From Rhizobium sp. 9140 (GTDB lineage Bacteria > Pseudomonadota > Alphaproteobacteria > Rhizobiales > Rhizobiaceae), in the NCBI RefSeq assembly GCF_900067135.1, contig NZ_FJUR01000001.1, forward strand, positions 995,501 through 1,059,500: a stretch of 64,000 nt of DNA, in the 5' to 3' direction. A model generated the notes under the pieces. That model was given only the letters and a program-made list of their open reading frames with translations, did no database searches and was not told where the DNA came from. Made by a program: the position numbers and the translations under genes. This document shows positions 28,644 through 38,507 of this stretch, piece by piece (within the stretch, counting starts at the first letter, position 1; every line of letters begins with the position of its first letter).

Positions 28644-28672
28644 CATATCGGCAATATCGAAACGGAATGCAA
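28644..28672 (-). promoter_or_regulatory. probable promoter of the SRP RNA
   Basis: On the minus strand TTGCAT (28667-28672) and GATATG (28644-28649) are 17 bases apart. The predicted start falls six to seven bases further on, at the GGGAGG 5' end of the RNA. The form is very similar to the promoter proposed for rimP. Confidence 0.55.
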
Positions 28673-28744
28673 GTCGGCCCTTGGAAGAATCTGGCATCCC
28701 TGTCAGAACTCGGACAAAGACGACGCATGCTAGAAGGAAGAACC

Positions 28745-29152
28745 GTGACGACGTTCGATCTCGACCCGCGCCTGGCGCGCGACAGCGACCTCGTGGCGCA
28801 TCTCGATCTCTGCCAGCTCCGGCTGAGCCGGGACGCCCGCTGGCCCTGGCTCATTCTCATCCCCGAGCGGAACGCCATCAGCGAGACGTTCGAGCTGTCG
28901 CCCGACGAGCAGGCGACGCTGTCGCACGAAACCAACCGCGTCGCCGCCGCACTGAAACAGGTGACCGGGGCGACCAAGATCAACATCGGCGCGCTGGGCA
29001 ATATCGTCCGCCAGCTCCATGTCCATATCGTCGCCCGCACCGAAGGCGATGCAAACTGGCCCGGCCCGATCTGGGGCTTCGGCACGGCGGAAGCCCGGGA
29101 CCTGAGCGAGCGCGACGCCTTCCTGAAACGTCTGACGGAATCCCTGACATGA
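28745..29152 (+). CDS. HIT family protein, GTG start
   Basis: HIT proteins are nucleotide hydrolases or transferases using a histidine triad. The 135-residue protein has WPWLILIPERNAISE near the N-terminus and the triad region QLHVHIVAR near residues 91-99. The first triad His is Gln, but the two following histidines, including the catalytic one, are kept. GTG at 28745 has AAGGA six bases upstream, preferred over the ATG at 28727. It overlaps nudC by four bases, so both are translated together, and it is divergent from ffs. Confidence 0.85.
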   Translation: MTTFDLDPRLARDSDLVAHLDLCQLRLSRDARWPWLILIPERNAISETFELSPDEQATLSHETNRVAAALKQVTGATKINIGALGNIVRQLHVHIVARTEGDANWPGPIWGFGTAEARDLSERDAFLKRLTESLT

Positions 29153-30117
29153 CCCACTCGATATTCGACCTCAAGGGGCCTCATCCCGAACCGAGCTCGC
29201 TCGTTGCCTTCGCCGAAAACCACCTCGTGCGCGACAGCGAACACCGAAGCGACGATTGCCTGGAAGAGGCGCTGAGAACCGAGGGCGCGCATCTCTTCGC
29301 GTTCGCGGAGGGCAAACTGGTTGTCAAGCATGACGAAAACGTCATCGACCCGCTGTTTGCGCCCTACGAGATCGCCGCTCTCCAGCCCGATCTCGATGCC
29401 GCAATCCTTCTCGGACGGCTGCCCTCGGGTGAGCCGCGGATCGCCGTTCCGGTCAACCGGACGGAGGCGACGCTGGAGGAACCCTTCAAACTCGCCGACG
29501 GCCGCAGCCTCTACCGGCAGGCCATGCTGCCCGACGAACTTCTCGGACAGTTCGCGCAGGCTGCAAGCCTGATCGCCTGGAACGCAGCAAACCGCTTCTG
29601 CGGCAAGTGCGGCAGCCCGATGGAGGCCAAGGGCGGAGGGTACAGGCGGGTCTGCACGGCCTGCGGCCATCTGGCGTTCCCGCGCACCGACCCCGTCGTC
29701 ATCATGCTGACCATCGACGTCGAGCGAGATCTCTGCCTGCTCGGCCGCAGTCCGCATTTCCCGGAAGGCATGTATTCCTGCCTTGCCGGGTTCCTGGAGC
29801 CGGGGGAGACGATCGAGAATGCCGTGCGCCGCGAGACTCTGGAGGAATCCGGCATCCGCACCGGCCGCGTGCGCTATCACGCCTCGCAGCCTTGGCCCAT
29901 GCCGCACAGCCTGATGATCGGTTGCTATGCGGAAGCGCAGTCGAGCGACATCCGCATGGACGATCTGGAGCTGGAAGACTGCCGTTGGTTCACGCGCGAG
30001 GAAACGCGCGTCATGCTCGCCCGCAACACGGGTCAGGACGCGAGCCAACACTCCACCCCGCCCAAAGGCGCCATCGCCCACCAGCTGATGCGTGACTGGC
30101 TGGACTGGCCGGCCTGA
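29149..30117 (+). CDS. nudC: NADH pyrophosphatase / NAD-RNA decapping hydrolase NudC
   Basis: NudC hydrolyses NADH to NMNH and AMP and can remove NAD caps from RNA. The 322-residue protein carries a zinc ribbon with Cys ~151, 154, 169 and 172 (FCGKCG...VCTACG). The Nudix box GFLEPGETIENAVRRETLEE starts near 214, and the family-specific SQPWPMPHSLM near 246. The start overlaps the HIT gene stop by four bases. Immediately after the stop lies a 15-base tandem repeat, then a terminator. The pairing with a HIT hydrolase suggests nucleotide clean-up. Confidence 0.95.
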   Translation: MTHSIFDLKGPHPEPSSLVAFAENHLVRDSEHRSDDCLEEALRTEGAHLFAFAEGKLVVKHDENVIDPLFAPYEIAALQPDLDAAILLGRLPSGEPRIAVPVNRTEATLEEPFKLADGRSLYRQAMLPDELLGQFAQAASLIAWNAANRFCGKCGSPMEAKGGGYRRVCTACGHLAFPRTDPVVIMLTIDVERDLCLLGRSPHFPEGMYSCLAGFLEPGETIENAVRRETLEESGIRTGRVRYHASQPWPMPHSLMIGCYAEAQSSDIRMDDLELEDCRWFTREETRVMLARNTGQDASQHSTPPKGAIAHQLMRDWLDWPA

Positions 30118-30119
30118 CA

Positions 30120-30188
30120 GAAACGCCAGAGCTGGAAACGCCAGAGCTGGAAACGCCAGAACTGTAAACGCCAGAGTTGGAAACGAAA
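30120..30188. repeat. 15-bp tandem repeat, about 4.6 copies
   Basis: Copies of GAAACGCCAGAGCTG start at 30120, 30135, 30150 and 30165, and a partial copy starts at 30180. The first two are identical and later ones differ by one to three bases. It begins three bases after the nudC stop and ends at the terminator shared with the porin gene. The period is five codons, so read-through of the stop would give a repeated QSWKR-like peptide. Confidence 0.85.
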
Positions 30189-30212
30189 GAACCGGCGCAG
30201 GCGCCGGTTCTC
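30188..30212 (-). terminator. bidirectional terminator between nudC and the porin gene
   Basis: Arms AGAACCGGCGC and GCGCCGGTTCT form a perfect 11-bp stem. On the minus strand TTTCGTTT follows, as expected for the porin transcript. It can also act on nudC from the other side. Confidence 0.8.
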
Positions 30213-30244
30213 ATCTGTCCATATCGCTTTGAAGAGACGCGCGA

Positions 30245-31306
30245 TCAGAAGTCGCGCTGGAAGCGGATCGTACCGCCGAACGCATCGCCATCGCCGCGCT
30301 CGCCGTCGAACTTGGTGTAGTTGAATTCCGGCTGCACCTTGAAGTTATCGACGATCATATATTCCATGTTGAGGGCCGTCGCGAGCGTGCCGTCCTCCTC
30401 ATAGGCGACCTGACCGTTGATGGACGTCTTGTCGTTGACTGTTGCGGTGAAGCCGCCCCAGGCTGCCCAGTCGCCGTTCCAGGGGCCGTAATAATTGCGC
30501 TGGCGCGTGTTGCCCAGGCCTTTGTCGTTGTCCCAGTCGGACTGGTAGCCGGCCATGATGAAGATCTTGAACACGTCGTTGAAGACGACGTCGGCGCGGA
30601 TCTTGCCGCCGAAGGCATCGGCTTCGGTATCGTAGCCGCCGATGACGAACAGGCCGCCCCAATCCTCCTGAATGCGGGCGCCGGCCAGGGGATGCGCGCC
30701 CTTGTAGTCTTCGGTCGGACGGCCGGCGAAGCCGGTGTCGTAGGTGCCACCGCCTTCTTCCAGGCCGATGAACGCCGAAAAGCCCTTGTCGCCGCCCCAC
30801 TGGTAGCTGACCTGATTAGTCCGGCTGCCGGTATAGTCGATGACGTCGTCGTTGATGATGTTGCCGGCCGAATTCAGGAACAGGTCGTAGCGCGAATCAT
30901 TGACGCCGGCCATGAAGCCGCCGAGCGTGATGAAGCCGGAGTTGATGTAGCTCGTCGTCTCGCCGCTGCTGGCTTCCGACCGCATTTCGATGAAGGAGCG
31001 CAGCTGGCCGTACTCGGTATCGCTGCGGGCGTCGAGCGTCAGGGTGCCGCGCGTGAAGGGCGACCAGGCCTGATCTTCGCCGTCATAGGGGCTGTCGCCG
31101 ACATTGTTGTCGAAGCGAACGTAACCGCCGATTTTCAGGCAGGTTTCCGTACCCGGAATGTAGAAGAAGCCTTCGCCGAAGGCGTCGCAGACACGGACAT
31201 ATTCCATGGCTTCCGGTTCTGCTGCAACGATCGCATCGGCCGCCTGCGCGCCGGCGGTGATGGAAAGGGCGGCCGTCGAGGCCAGGAAAAGCGTTCTGAT
31301 GATCAT
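30245..31306 (-). CDS. alphaproteobacterial porin (Porin_2 family)
   Basis: This is an outer-membrane beta-barrel channel for small solutes. The 353-residue precursor has a signal peptide ending AGAQA (residue ~22). The conserved N-terminal segment follows, with VRVCDAFGEGFFYIPGTETC and KIGGYVRFD, where two cysteines mark the rhizobial RopA-type porins. Alternating strands run to the terminal FGGTIRFQRDF, ending in the C-terminal Phe needed for barrel insertion. GGAGG lies nine bases before the ATG at 31306; the frame to 31363 is an artefact. Porins of this kind are usually highly expressed. Confidence 0.92.
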   Translation of the reverse strand: MIIRTLFLASTAALSITAGAQAADAIVAAEPEAMEYVRVCDAFGEGFFYIPGTETCLKIGGYVRFDNNVGDSPYDGEDQAWSPFTRGTLTLDARSDTEYGQLRSFIEMRSEASSGETTSYINSGFITLGGFMAGVNDSRYDLFLNSAGNIINDDVIDYTGSRTNQVSYQWGGDKGFSAFIGLEEGGGTYDTGFAGRPTEDYKGAHPLAGARIQEDWGGLFVIGGYDTEADAFGGKIRADVVFNDVFKIFIMAGYQSDWDNDKGLGNTRQRNYYGPWNGDWAAWGGFTATVNDKTSINGQVAYEEDGTLATALNMEYMIVDNFKVQPEFNYTKFDGERGDGDAFGGTIRFQRDF

Positions 31307-31481
31307 GGTAGGCGTCCTCCGGATGCCGCCATTTCCGCGGCTGTCGAAAAGAGAGGCGAGCACGGCCTGGCCGCAAATCAGTCACCTCTTTTCCGTACGC
31401 AATCACTTTCGCGCCATAAACACTACCCCACAATTCTGGTCTCTCCGTCCGTGCGCGAGGGATTTCAGAAGGGCGCGACTT

Positions 31482-32336
31482 TTATAACACGCGCCGCATC
31501 GGGTGCGCCGGATAGGAGCCGAGGATGCGGACCTTCTCTGAAAAGAACCGCAGCTCCTCCAGCGCCCGCTTCACGTTCGCATCATCCGGATGTCCGTCGA
31601 TATCGGCGTAGAACTGCGTCGCGATGAATTTTCCGCCGATCTGGTAGCTCTCCAGCTTCGTCATGTTGATGCCGTTCGTGGCAAAGCCTCCCAGCGCCTT
31701 GTAGAGCGCGGCGGGGATGTTGCGCACATTGAAGACGAAGGTGGTGACGATGAGGTCGCTCGGCGCATCGCGCCGGATGGGCTTCTCGTCGCGCGAGAGC
31801 ACGACAAAGCGGGTCACGTTATTTTCGGTGTCCTCGACGTTCTCGGCAACGATGTCGAGCTTGTAGAGGTTTGCCGCGAGCCGTGGCGCAAGGGCGGCCA
31901 TGGAACGGTCGCCGGTCTCGGCCACGAGCTTGGCGGCACCGGCGGTATCCCCGGCCACGACCGGCTTCCAGCCATTGGCCCGCACGATCTTGCGGCATTG
32001 GCCGAGCGCATGGATGTGGCTGTGCACGGTCCGGATCTCGCTGCGCGACACGCCCGGCAGCACCATCAGCTGGAACCGGATCGGCATGAAATATTCGCCG
32101 ATGATGTGCAGGCGCGATTCCGGCAGGAGGTGGTGGATATCGGCAACCCGGCCGGCGATCGTGTTCTCGATCGGGATCATCGCAAGGTCCGCCTCGCCGT
32201 TCTCGACAGCGAGAAACGCATCCTCGAAGGTCTGGCAGGGCAGGGGATCCATCGTCGGAAACATGTCCCGCGAGGCCATGTCGGAATTGGCGCCGTATTC
32301 GCCCTGGAATGAGATGCGGTTCGTCGCGGGCATCAT
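31482..32336 (-). CDS. pheA: prephenate dehydratase
   Basis: The enzyme converts prephenate to phenylpyruvate for phenylalanine synthesis. The 284-residue protein has the PDT domain (1-185) with [22 protein letters not shown] and the NNVTRFVVL motif, then an ACT regulatory domain (~195-275) with [18 protein letters not shown]. No chorismate mutase domain is present, so this is the monofunctional form. The start overlaps the kdsB stop by four bases. Feedback by phenylalanine through ACT is expected for the family. Confidence 0.93.
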   Translation of the reverse strand: MMPATNRISFQGEYGANSDMASRDMFPTMDPLPCQTFEDAFLAVENGEADLAMIPIENTIAGRVADIHHLLPESRLHIIGEYFMPIRFQLMVLPGVSRSEIRTVHSHIHALGQCRKIVRANGWKPVVAGDTAGAAKLVAETGDRSMAALAPRLAANLYKLDIVAENVEDTENNVTRFVVLSRDEKPIRRDAPSDLIVTTFVFNVRNIPAALYKALGGFATNGINMTKLESYQIGGKFIATQFYADIDGHPDDANVKRALEELRFFSEKVRILGSYPAHPMRRVL

Positions 32337-33097
32337 GATGCGGCTCCGGTGCTGGACGAAAGCAGCCGTCGCGCGGCCTCGAGATCGTCGGGCGTATCGA
32401 CGCCGAGCGGAATGGAGCTGACGATTTCCACGTCGATGCGCATGCCCGCCTCCAGCGCCCGCAGCTGTTCGAGCGATTCGCGTTTCTCGAGGGTCGAGGG
32501 TGGCAGGGCGACGAACCGTTCGAGAGCCGAGCGGCGGTAGGCATAGAGGCCGATGTGATGGTAGAGCGGCCCGGCCCCGTGGGGTGCGGTGGCGCGGGTG
32601 AAGTAGAGCGCCCGCATGCGGTTGTCCGACACAGGCACGCCGACGACCTTCACGACGTTCGGATTGGTCTTCTCCGCCTCGTGAACGATCTCGACGGTCA
32701 GCGTCGCGATATCCACGGTCGGGTCTTCCAGCGGCCGCAGTGCCGCACGGATGGTCTCCGGCTCGATCGTCGGCAGGTCGCCCTGCACGTTGATGACGGT
32801 CTCGATCGCGCCGTCCGGGTCGCACAGGCTCAGCGCCTCGTAGATGCGGTCGGAGCCGGACTGGTGATCCGTGCGCGTCATGACGGCTTCGAAACCGGCA
32901 GCCGTCACGGCATCGAACGTCTCCTGGTGATCGACGGCGACGACGATCCGTCCGACCTGGGCATCGCGTGCGCGGAGCGCCACCTGCACGATCATCGGCA
33001 GCCCGCAGATGTCGGCCAGCGGCTTGCCGGGAAGCCGCGTGGAGGCCATCCGCGCCGGGATCAGCACGAGTGTTCTGGCCAAATTGTCGCTTTTCAT
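32333..33097 (-). CDS. kdsB: CMP-KDO synthetase (3-deoxy-manno-octulosonate cytidylyltransferase)
   Basis: KdsB activates KDO with CTP for lipopolysaccharide inner-core synthesis. The 254-residue protein opens with the nucleotide-binding [18 protein letters not shown], then has [12 protein letters not shown] (QGD with metal-binding Asp) and [22 protein letters not shown] precedes the ATG at 33097. It is co-transcribed with pheA through a four-base overlap. It is divergent from the cytochrome c gene. Confidence 0.95.
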   Translation of the reverse strand: MKSDNLARTLVLIPARMASTRLPGKPLADICGLPMIVQVALRARDAQVGRIVVAVDHQETFDAVTAAGFEAVMTRTDHQSGSDRIYEALSLCDPDGAIETVINVQGDLPTIEPETIRAALRPLEDPTVDIATLTVEIVHEAEKTNPNVVKVVGVPVSDNRMRALYFTRATAPHGAGPLYHHIGLYAYRRSALERFVALPPSTLEKRESLEQLRALEAGMRIDVEIVSSIPLGVDTPDDLEAARRLLSSSTGAAS

Positions 33098-33273
33098 GCC
33101 GAGCCCTTCAAAACGCACGCGAAAAGTGCCAGAAGTGGTTCGTCCGGCACGGATATCGCTGTTGCAACGCTCGGTCAAAAGACATAGCTTCCGCGCGATT
33201 TCAAGGTGTCGCGGCAGATTGTTCATATCGGCGGCACATATGCTTGAAGCCGGACGCAAGGGGAGGTGTGTTG

Positions 33274-33930
33274 ATGAACTCGCATGTAAACATGGCCGTG
33301 GGAGCCTTTCTCGGAACGGTCTTCGTGCTGATGTCCGTATCGATCGCCTCGGAAGGCATTTTTCATTCCGAAGCACCGGAAAAGCCGGGCTTCGCCATCA
33401 TCGCCGAGGAGACGACGGGCGAAGCGGGAGCGGGTGCTGCGGCAGAAGCCGAGGTCGACATCAAGCCGCTGTTAGCCAGCGCAGATGCGAACGCCGGCGC
33501 AGCCGTGTTCAAGAAGTGTGCTGCCTGTCACACCATCGAGAAGGGCGGGCCGAACAAGGTCGGCCCCAATCTCTGGGGTGTCGTCGAACGGCCGATCGCC
33601 TCGCATGAGGGCTTCGCCTATTCGGCCGGCATGAAGACCTTCGCCGAAGCCAACAAGACCTGGACCTACGACCACCTGAGCTACTTCATCGAAGCGCCGA
33701 AGAAGCATGTGCCCGGTACCGCCATGGGCTTTGCCGGCGTGAAGAAGCCGGATGAGCGCGCAAACCTCATCGCCTGGTTGCGTGGCCAGGCGGATGCCCC
33801 GGTCGCCCTTCCCGAGGCGTCTGCGTCTGCAGCGCCTGCAGCCGCTCCGGCCGAAGGTGCCGCACCGGCTGCCCCAGCGCCTGCCGCCCCAGCGCCTGCC
33901 GCCCCGGCGGCTGCTGCACCGGCGAACTGA
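33274..33930 (+). CDS. membrane-anchored class I cytochrome c (CycM-like)
   Basis: The 218-residue protein has an N-terminal hydrophobic anchor (residues ~6-27), a linker, and one c-type domain with haem motif CAACH near residues 82-86. A Met ligand lies in PGTAMGFAG near 151. The core resembles mitochondrial cytochrome c and rhizobial CycM, which carries electrons from the bc1 complex to oxidases. The C-terminal ~40 residues are Ala/Pro repeats coded by a short direct repeat. GGAGG lies seven bases before the ATG at 33274. It is a single gene with its own terminator. Confidence 0.9.
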   Translation: MNSHVNMAVGAFLGTVFVLMSVSIASEGIFHSEAPEKPGFAIIAEETTGEAGAGAAAEAEVDIKPLLASADANAGAAVFKKCAACHTIEKGGPNKVGPNLWGVVERPIASHEGFAYSAGMKTFAEANKTWTYDHLSYFIEAPKKHVPGTAMGFAGVKKPDERANLIAWLRGQADAPVALPEASASAAPAAAPAEGAAPAAPAPAAPAPAAPAAAAPAN

Positions 33931-33957
33931 GACGCAATTCTCCTGGCGGATCTTTTC

Positions 33958-33984
33958 GAAGCCCGGCTCGCGCCGGGCTTTTTC
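33958..33984 (+). terminator. terminator of the cytochrome c gene
   Basis: Arms AAGCCCGGC and GCCGGGCTT form a 9-bp stem with a TCGC loop, followed by TTT. It lies 28 bases past the stop. Confidence 0.85.
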
Positions 33985-34013
33985 ATGTCTCGATGGCGAA
34001 CGTTTCGCGGGCT

Positions 34014-34958
34014 TCAGAGAAGCACGTAGGCCCAGGCGGAGACGGTGACGACGCCGAGGGCGGTGGTCAGCGTGATGGTCGAGGATGCAAGGCCGTGGCC
34101 TACGTTGAAGTGGTTGGCAATCAGCCAGGCATTGACGCCGGTGGGCACAGCGGAGGTCAACACCAGGGCCGCCGTCCAGTCACGGTCGAGGCCGAGCAGA
34201 TGGCTGGCACCGAGGACGCAGGCGGGCAGCACGACAAGCTTCAGCGTGCTGGTGAAGGCGGCAAGGCCGAGATTGCCGGAGAGGCCGTACTTGTCGAGCG
34301 CCATACCGATGGAGATTAACGCAGCGGGACCGGCGACGGCAGCGGTCTGGTCGATGGCGATCTTGAGCGGCCCCGACAGCGGCAGGTTCGCCACATGCAT
34401 CAGCGCACCGCAGACAAGCCCGATCACCAGAGGGTTCCGAATGAGGTTGCGAAGAATGCCGCGGGAGAGCGCCAGCGGGCTCTGCGCCACGCCGCCATTG
34501 GTCTTGCGCTCCGCACGCTCCATGAGGATCGTGCCGGCGATCATCATCACCGGAAGATGAACCGAGATGAGGATGGACAGCGCGACGACGCCGGCATCGC
34601 CCACATTGCGCGAGACGAGTGGCAGGCCGATGAAGATCGTGTTGGCGAAGGCCGAGGAGACACCGGCGAGAACGCCGATGCGCCGGTCTCGCCCGAAGCC
34701 GAGCGTGGCGACGAGATGGCCGAGCGTCCAGACGACCGCGACGCCGGAGAAATAGGCGACCCATAGCGGCCAGGGCGAGCCCCCGGTGAAATCTGCCGTC
34801 GCGATGGTGCGAAACAGCAGGATGGGGACGGAAACCTTGAAGACAAAGTCGCCGAGCGCATCGCCCACGGCCGGCTTCAGATAGCCCGTGCGCACGATCA
34901 CCCAACCGGCAAAGATGAGAACGAAGAGGGGAAGGACATTGATCAGGACGTCGGACAT
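34014..34958 (-). CDS. AEC family transporter (auxin efflux carrier-like)
   Basis: The 314-residue inner-membrane protein has about ten hydrophobic helices, beginning MSDVLINVLPLFVLIFAGWVI and including KVSVPILLFRTIA, GVSSAFANTIFIGLPL and a final TTALGVVTVSAWAYVLL. This is the membrane-transport (AEC) family, whose bacterial members carry malate, malonate or other anions. The substrate cannot be read here. It converges on the cytochrome c gene and is divergent from the DUF982 gene. Confidence 0.88.
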   Translation of the reverse strand: MSDVLINVLPLFVLIFAGWVIVRTGYLKPAVGDALGDFVFKVSVPILLFRTIATADFTGGSPWPLWVAYFSGVAVVWTLGHLVATLGFGRDRRIGVLAGVSSAFANTIFIGLPLVSRNVGDAGVVALSILISVHLPVMMIAGTILMERAERKTNGGVAQSPLALSRGILRNLIRNPLVIGLVCGALMHVANLPLSGPLKIAIDQTAAVAGPAALISIGMALDKYGLSGNLGLAAFTSTLKLVVLPACVLGASHLLGLDRDWTAALVLTSAVPTGVNAWLIANHFNVGHGLASSTITLTTALGVVTVSAWAYVLL

Positions 34959-35088
34959 GAGGCTCTCCGTGCTTCTACCGCATAGACTGCTTCGTACGCG
35001 CTCCGCAACCTTTCCGTTTACGGCGCAATGCCAGCGTAAGCTTCAGCTGTCATAATACGGATCGGTACCCGCAATAGAGGGATGGGAC

Positions 35089-35361
35089 ATGGCGGTCAGC
35101 GAAAAATGGTGGCAACAGCCCGTTTTGCTCGAACTGGACGGCATCGGAGATTATCGCGCCGTTCGCAATACGCGGGAGGCGGCAGAGGTCCTGCTCGACA
35201 GATGGCCGACCCATGAGGGCGTTGCCTACAAGGCAGCCATCCGGATGTGCCGCTATGTGCTCAACGGCGAGCAACCCGCCGACTACGCGCGCGAGGATTT
35301 CATCGCCGCTGCGGTCGAGGCCTATATTCATGTCGATGAGAGCCATCCTTCAGCCTCTTGA
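35089..35361 (+). CDS. DUF982 domain protein
   Basis: The 90-residue protein shows the DUF982 pattern: WWQQPVLLEL, then NTREAAEVLLDRWP and YKAAIRMCRYVLNGE, ending with AREDFIAAAVEAYI. DUF982 proteins are small, abundant in rhizobia and without a known role. There is no signal peptide. The gene stands alone in front of the BON gene, with a ~165-base gap. Confidence 0.8.
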   Translation: MAVSEKWWQQPVLLELDGIGDYRAVRNTREAAEVLLDRWPTHEGVAYKAAIRMCRYVLNGEQPADYAREDFIAAAVEAYIHVDESHPSAS

Positions 35362-35525
35362 CGCCTGCTGTCGCGCCCGGTGTTGGTACCCGGCCAGCCA
35401 CACGGATCATGATGGAACATCCAGGGATACCTCGCGTTTGCACATCAACTAAAACGCCGATCGGCAAGAAGCTCCGGCAGGGGCCAAAAGCGGGAAGCGG
35501 CCAGCAAGCAGCGAGGGATGCGTGC

Positions 35526-35789
35526 ATGCCGATGGACAAGCAGATGTATTGCCGACGCGACGACGAGCCTCACCTGCGGGACGACGATCTCGCGGGCAAG
35601 GTCACCCGCTACATCCAGTATGTCGCGCTGGTGGATACGGCCCACCTCAACGTCATTGCCATCGGACGAACCATCATCCTCTCCGGTTCCGTTGCCAGCG
35701 AGGCCGAAGTCGGTTGCGTCGAGCAGGCAGCGGCGTCCGTGATCGGTGTTCATCTTGTCGAGAACAACGTCATCGTCCGCCGCCACTGA
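35526..35789 (+). CDS. BON domain protein
   Basis: The 87-residue protein contains one BON domain: DLAGKVTRYIQYVALVDTAHL, then VIAIGRTIILSGSVASEAEV and VIGVHLVENNVIV. BON domains usually bind phospholipid or associate with membranes in OsmY-like proteins, but no signal peptide is seen, so this copy appears cytoplasmic. GAGGG lies eight bases before the ATG at 35526. Longer in-frame starts reach into low-quality sequence. The role is unknown. Confidence 0.72.
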   Translation: MPMDKQMYCRRDDEPHLRDDDLAGKVTRYIQYVALVDTAHLNVIAIGRTIILSGSVASEAEVGCVEQAAASVIGVHLVENNVIVRRH

Positions 35790-35814
35790 CCGTTCCGAAG
35801 CTGTCAGCGCCTGG

Positions 35815-36176
35815 TTAGAACGCGTCTTGGACATGGCTCGGCCAGCGCCATGGCCGAACGGCGATGATGTCGTAGCGAATGGAAAGGCGATCCGCGTCTC
35901 TCTGCTTTTGAAGCCAGAGTTCGCTCGCCCTGCGAATGCGCGCTTTCGACTGCTCGCTGACCGCAAAGATTGCGGCATCGACCGACGGCCGTGCCTTGAC
36001 CTCGACGCAGGCGACGAGATTGCCACGCCGGGCGACGATATCGATCTCTCCGAGCTTCGTGCGGTAGCGGAAGGCGATGATCCGGTAGCCGCGCACCATG
36101 AGCGCCAAGGCAGCGAAATATTCTGCAAGCGCACCCTTTCGAACCGCCTGCAAGCGCCGTCGGTCGGCCGTTCCCG

Positions 36177-36180
<4 letters not shown>
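35815..36180 (-). CDS. YraN family (UPF0102) nuclease-fold protein
   Basis: The 121-residue protein has the restriction-endonuclease-like core of YraN: ALMVRGYRIIAFRYRTKLGEIDIVAR, followed by VEVKARPS. These supply the D-x(n)-E-x-K residues of that fold. It overlaps the end of rsmI by four bases, and rsmI-yraN is a common pair. Holliday-junction processing has been suggested for the family but is not established. Confidence 0.9.
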
Positions 36181-37109
<929 letters not shown>

Positions 37110-37340
37110 GCAGTCTTTATGGGCGAGCCGGCTCTTGCCCGCAAGCCGGTGCACTGAACGATAATGGTGGGTAGTTCGGCTTCAGGGTCGGCTTGGCCCT
37201 TGCACTTCGCCACAGTGTAGTGCCATTTTGCGCGTCCATATCCACGCCGCTCTTCGGCCGCCCGCGGCCCGGTGGCCGAGGCGTTCAAGAGTTCATGCCG
37301 GGAAGCGTCTTCCGGTCCTGATGGAAAGCGACAGCATCAC

Positions 37341-38459
37341 ATGCGCATTACGATCGAGCGGTCCAATCTTCTCAAATCGCTGAACCATGTCCACCGGGTC
37401 GTCGAGCGCCGGAACACGATTCCGATCCTGTCGAACGTGCTGCTGCGGGCCGAAGGCGAAAGTCTCGACATGAAGGCGACCGACCTCGATCTCGAAATTA
37501 CCGAGGCGACGCCCGCTCAGGTCGAGCAGCCGGGCGCCACCACCGTGCCGGCCCATCTTCTCTACGACATCGTGCGCAAGCTCTCGGACGGTTCGGAAGT
37601 GCGGCTGTCGACCAATGCCGAGGGGACGGCGATGACCGTTGCCTCCGGTCGCTCGAAGTTCTCGCTCCAGTGCCTGCCGCAGTCGGATTTTCCGGATCTG
37701 AACGCAGGCACCTTCACGCACAAGTTCACGATGAAGGCGACCGATCTCAAGATGCTGATCGATCGCACGCAATTCGCGATCTCGACCGAGGAAACGCGTT
37801 ACTATCTGAACGGCATCTACATCCACACGATCGAGAGCAAGGGCGACCTGAAGCTGCGCGCGGTGGCGACCGACGGTCACCGCCTAGCACGCGCCGATTT
37901 GGAAGCGCCGTCCGGCTCCGAAGGCATGCCGGGCATCATCATTCCCCGCAAGACGGTGGGCGAGCTGCAGAAGCTGGTGGACCAGCCCGACGCAACCGTG
38001 ACGCTGGAAATTTCCGACGCCAAGATCCGCATGAGCATCGGCTCGATTGTCATGACGTCGAAGCTGATCGACGGCACGTTCCCGGATTACCAGCGCGTCA
38101 TCCCGGCCAATAACGAGAAGGAACTGCGGATCGACTGCCAGTCCTTCGCGCAGGCCGTGGATCGCGTCTCCACGATCTCCTCCGAGCGCGGCCGCGCCGT
38201 GAAGCTGGCGCTCGCCGACGGACAACTGACGCTGACCGTCAACAATCCGGACAGCGGCAGCGCGACGGAAGAACTGCCGGTCGGTTACGACAACGAGCCG
38301 CTCGAAATCGGCTTCAACGCCAAATATCTCCTCGACATCACGGCCCAGCTTTCGGGTACGGAAGCCGTCTTCATGCTCGCGGATGCGGGTTCGCCCACGC
38401 TCGTGCGCGACCTTGCCGGCGAAGATGCGCTGTATGTGCTGATGCCGATGCGGGTGTAG
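37341..38459 (+). CDS. dnaN: DNA polymerase III subunit beta (sliding clamp)
   Basis: The beta clamp is a ring that tethers the replicative polymerase to DNA. The 372-residue protein shows three clamp domains, with HVHRVVERRNTIPILSNVLL in domain I, YYLNGIYIH and ATDGHRLA in domain II, and the C-terminal DALYVLMPMRV that ends beta clamps. The ATG at 37341 is the standard start MRITIERS; the ribosome binding site is weak. dnaA, gyrB and recF are not adjacent, as usual in rhizobia. Confidence 0.96.
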   Translation: MRITIERSNLLKSLNHVHRVVERRNTIPILSNVLLRAEGESLDMKATDLDLEITEATPAQVEQPGATTVPAHLLYDIVRKLSDGSEVRLSTNAEGTAMTVASGRSKFSLQCLPQSDFPDLNAGTFTHKFTMKATDLKMLIDRTQFAISTEETRYYLNGIYIHTIESKGDLKLRAVATDGHRLARADLEAPSGSEGMPGIIIPRKTVGELQKLVDQPDATVTLEISDAKIRMSIGSIVMTSKLIDGTFPDYQRVIPANNEKELRIDCQSFAQAVDRVSTISSERGRAVKLALADGQLTLTVNNPDSGSATEELPVGYDNEPLEIGFNAKYLLDITAQLSGTEAVFMLADAGSPTLVRDLAGEDALYVLMPMRV

Positions 38460-38507
38460 TCCCACCTGCTGCGGCAGGCCGATGTCTGCAATCGAAAGCC
38501 GGGACGT

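Noticed and set aside
26503..29148. Extension of the nudC frame upstream for ~880 codons
   Set aside because: The frame crosses dnaX antisense and the SRP RNA; the real nudC start overlaps the HIT stop at 29149.
30011..30214. Minus-strand ORF with GVSSSGV-like repeats
   Set aside because: It comes only from the 15-bp tandem repeat read in antisense, with no start signal, and crosses a terminator.
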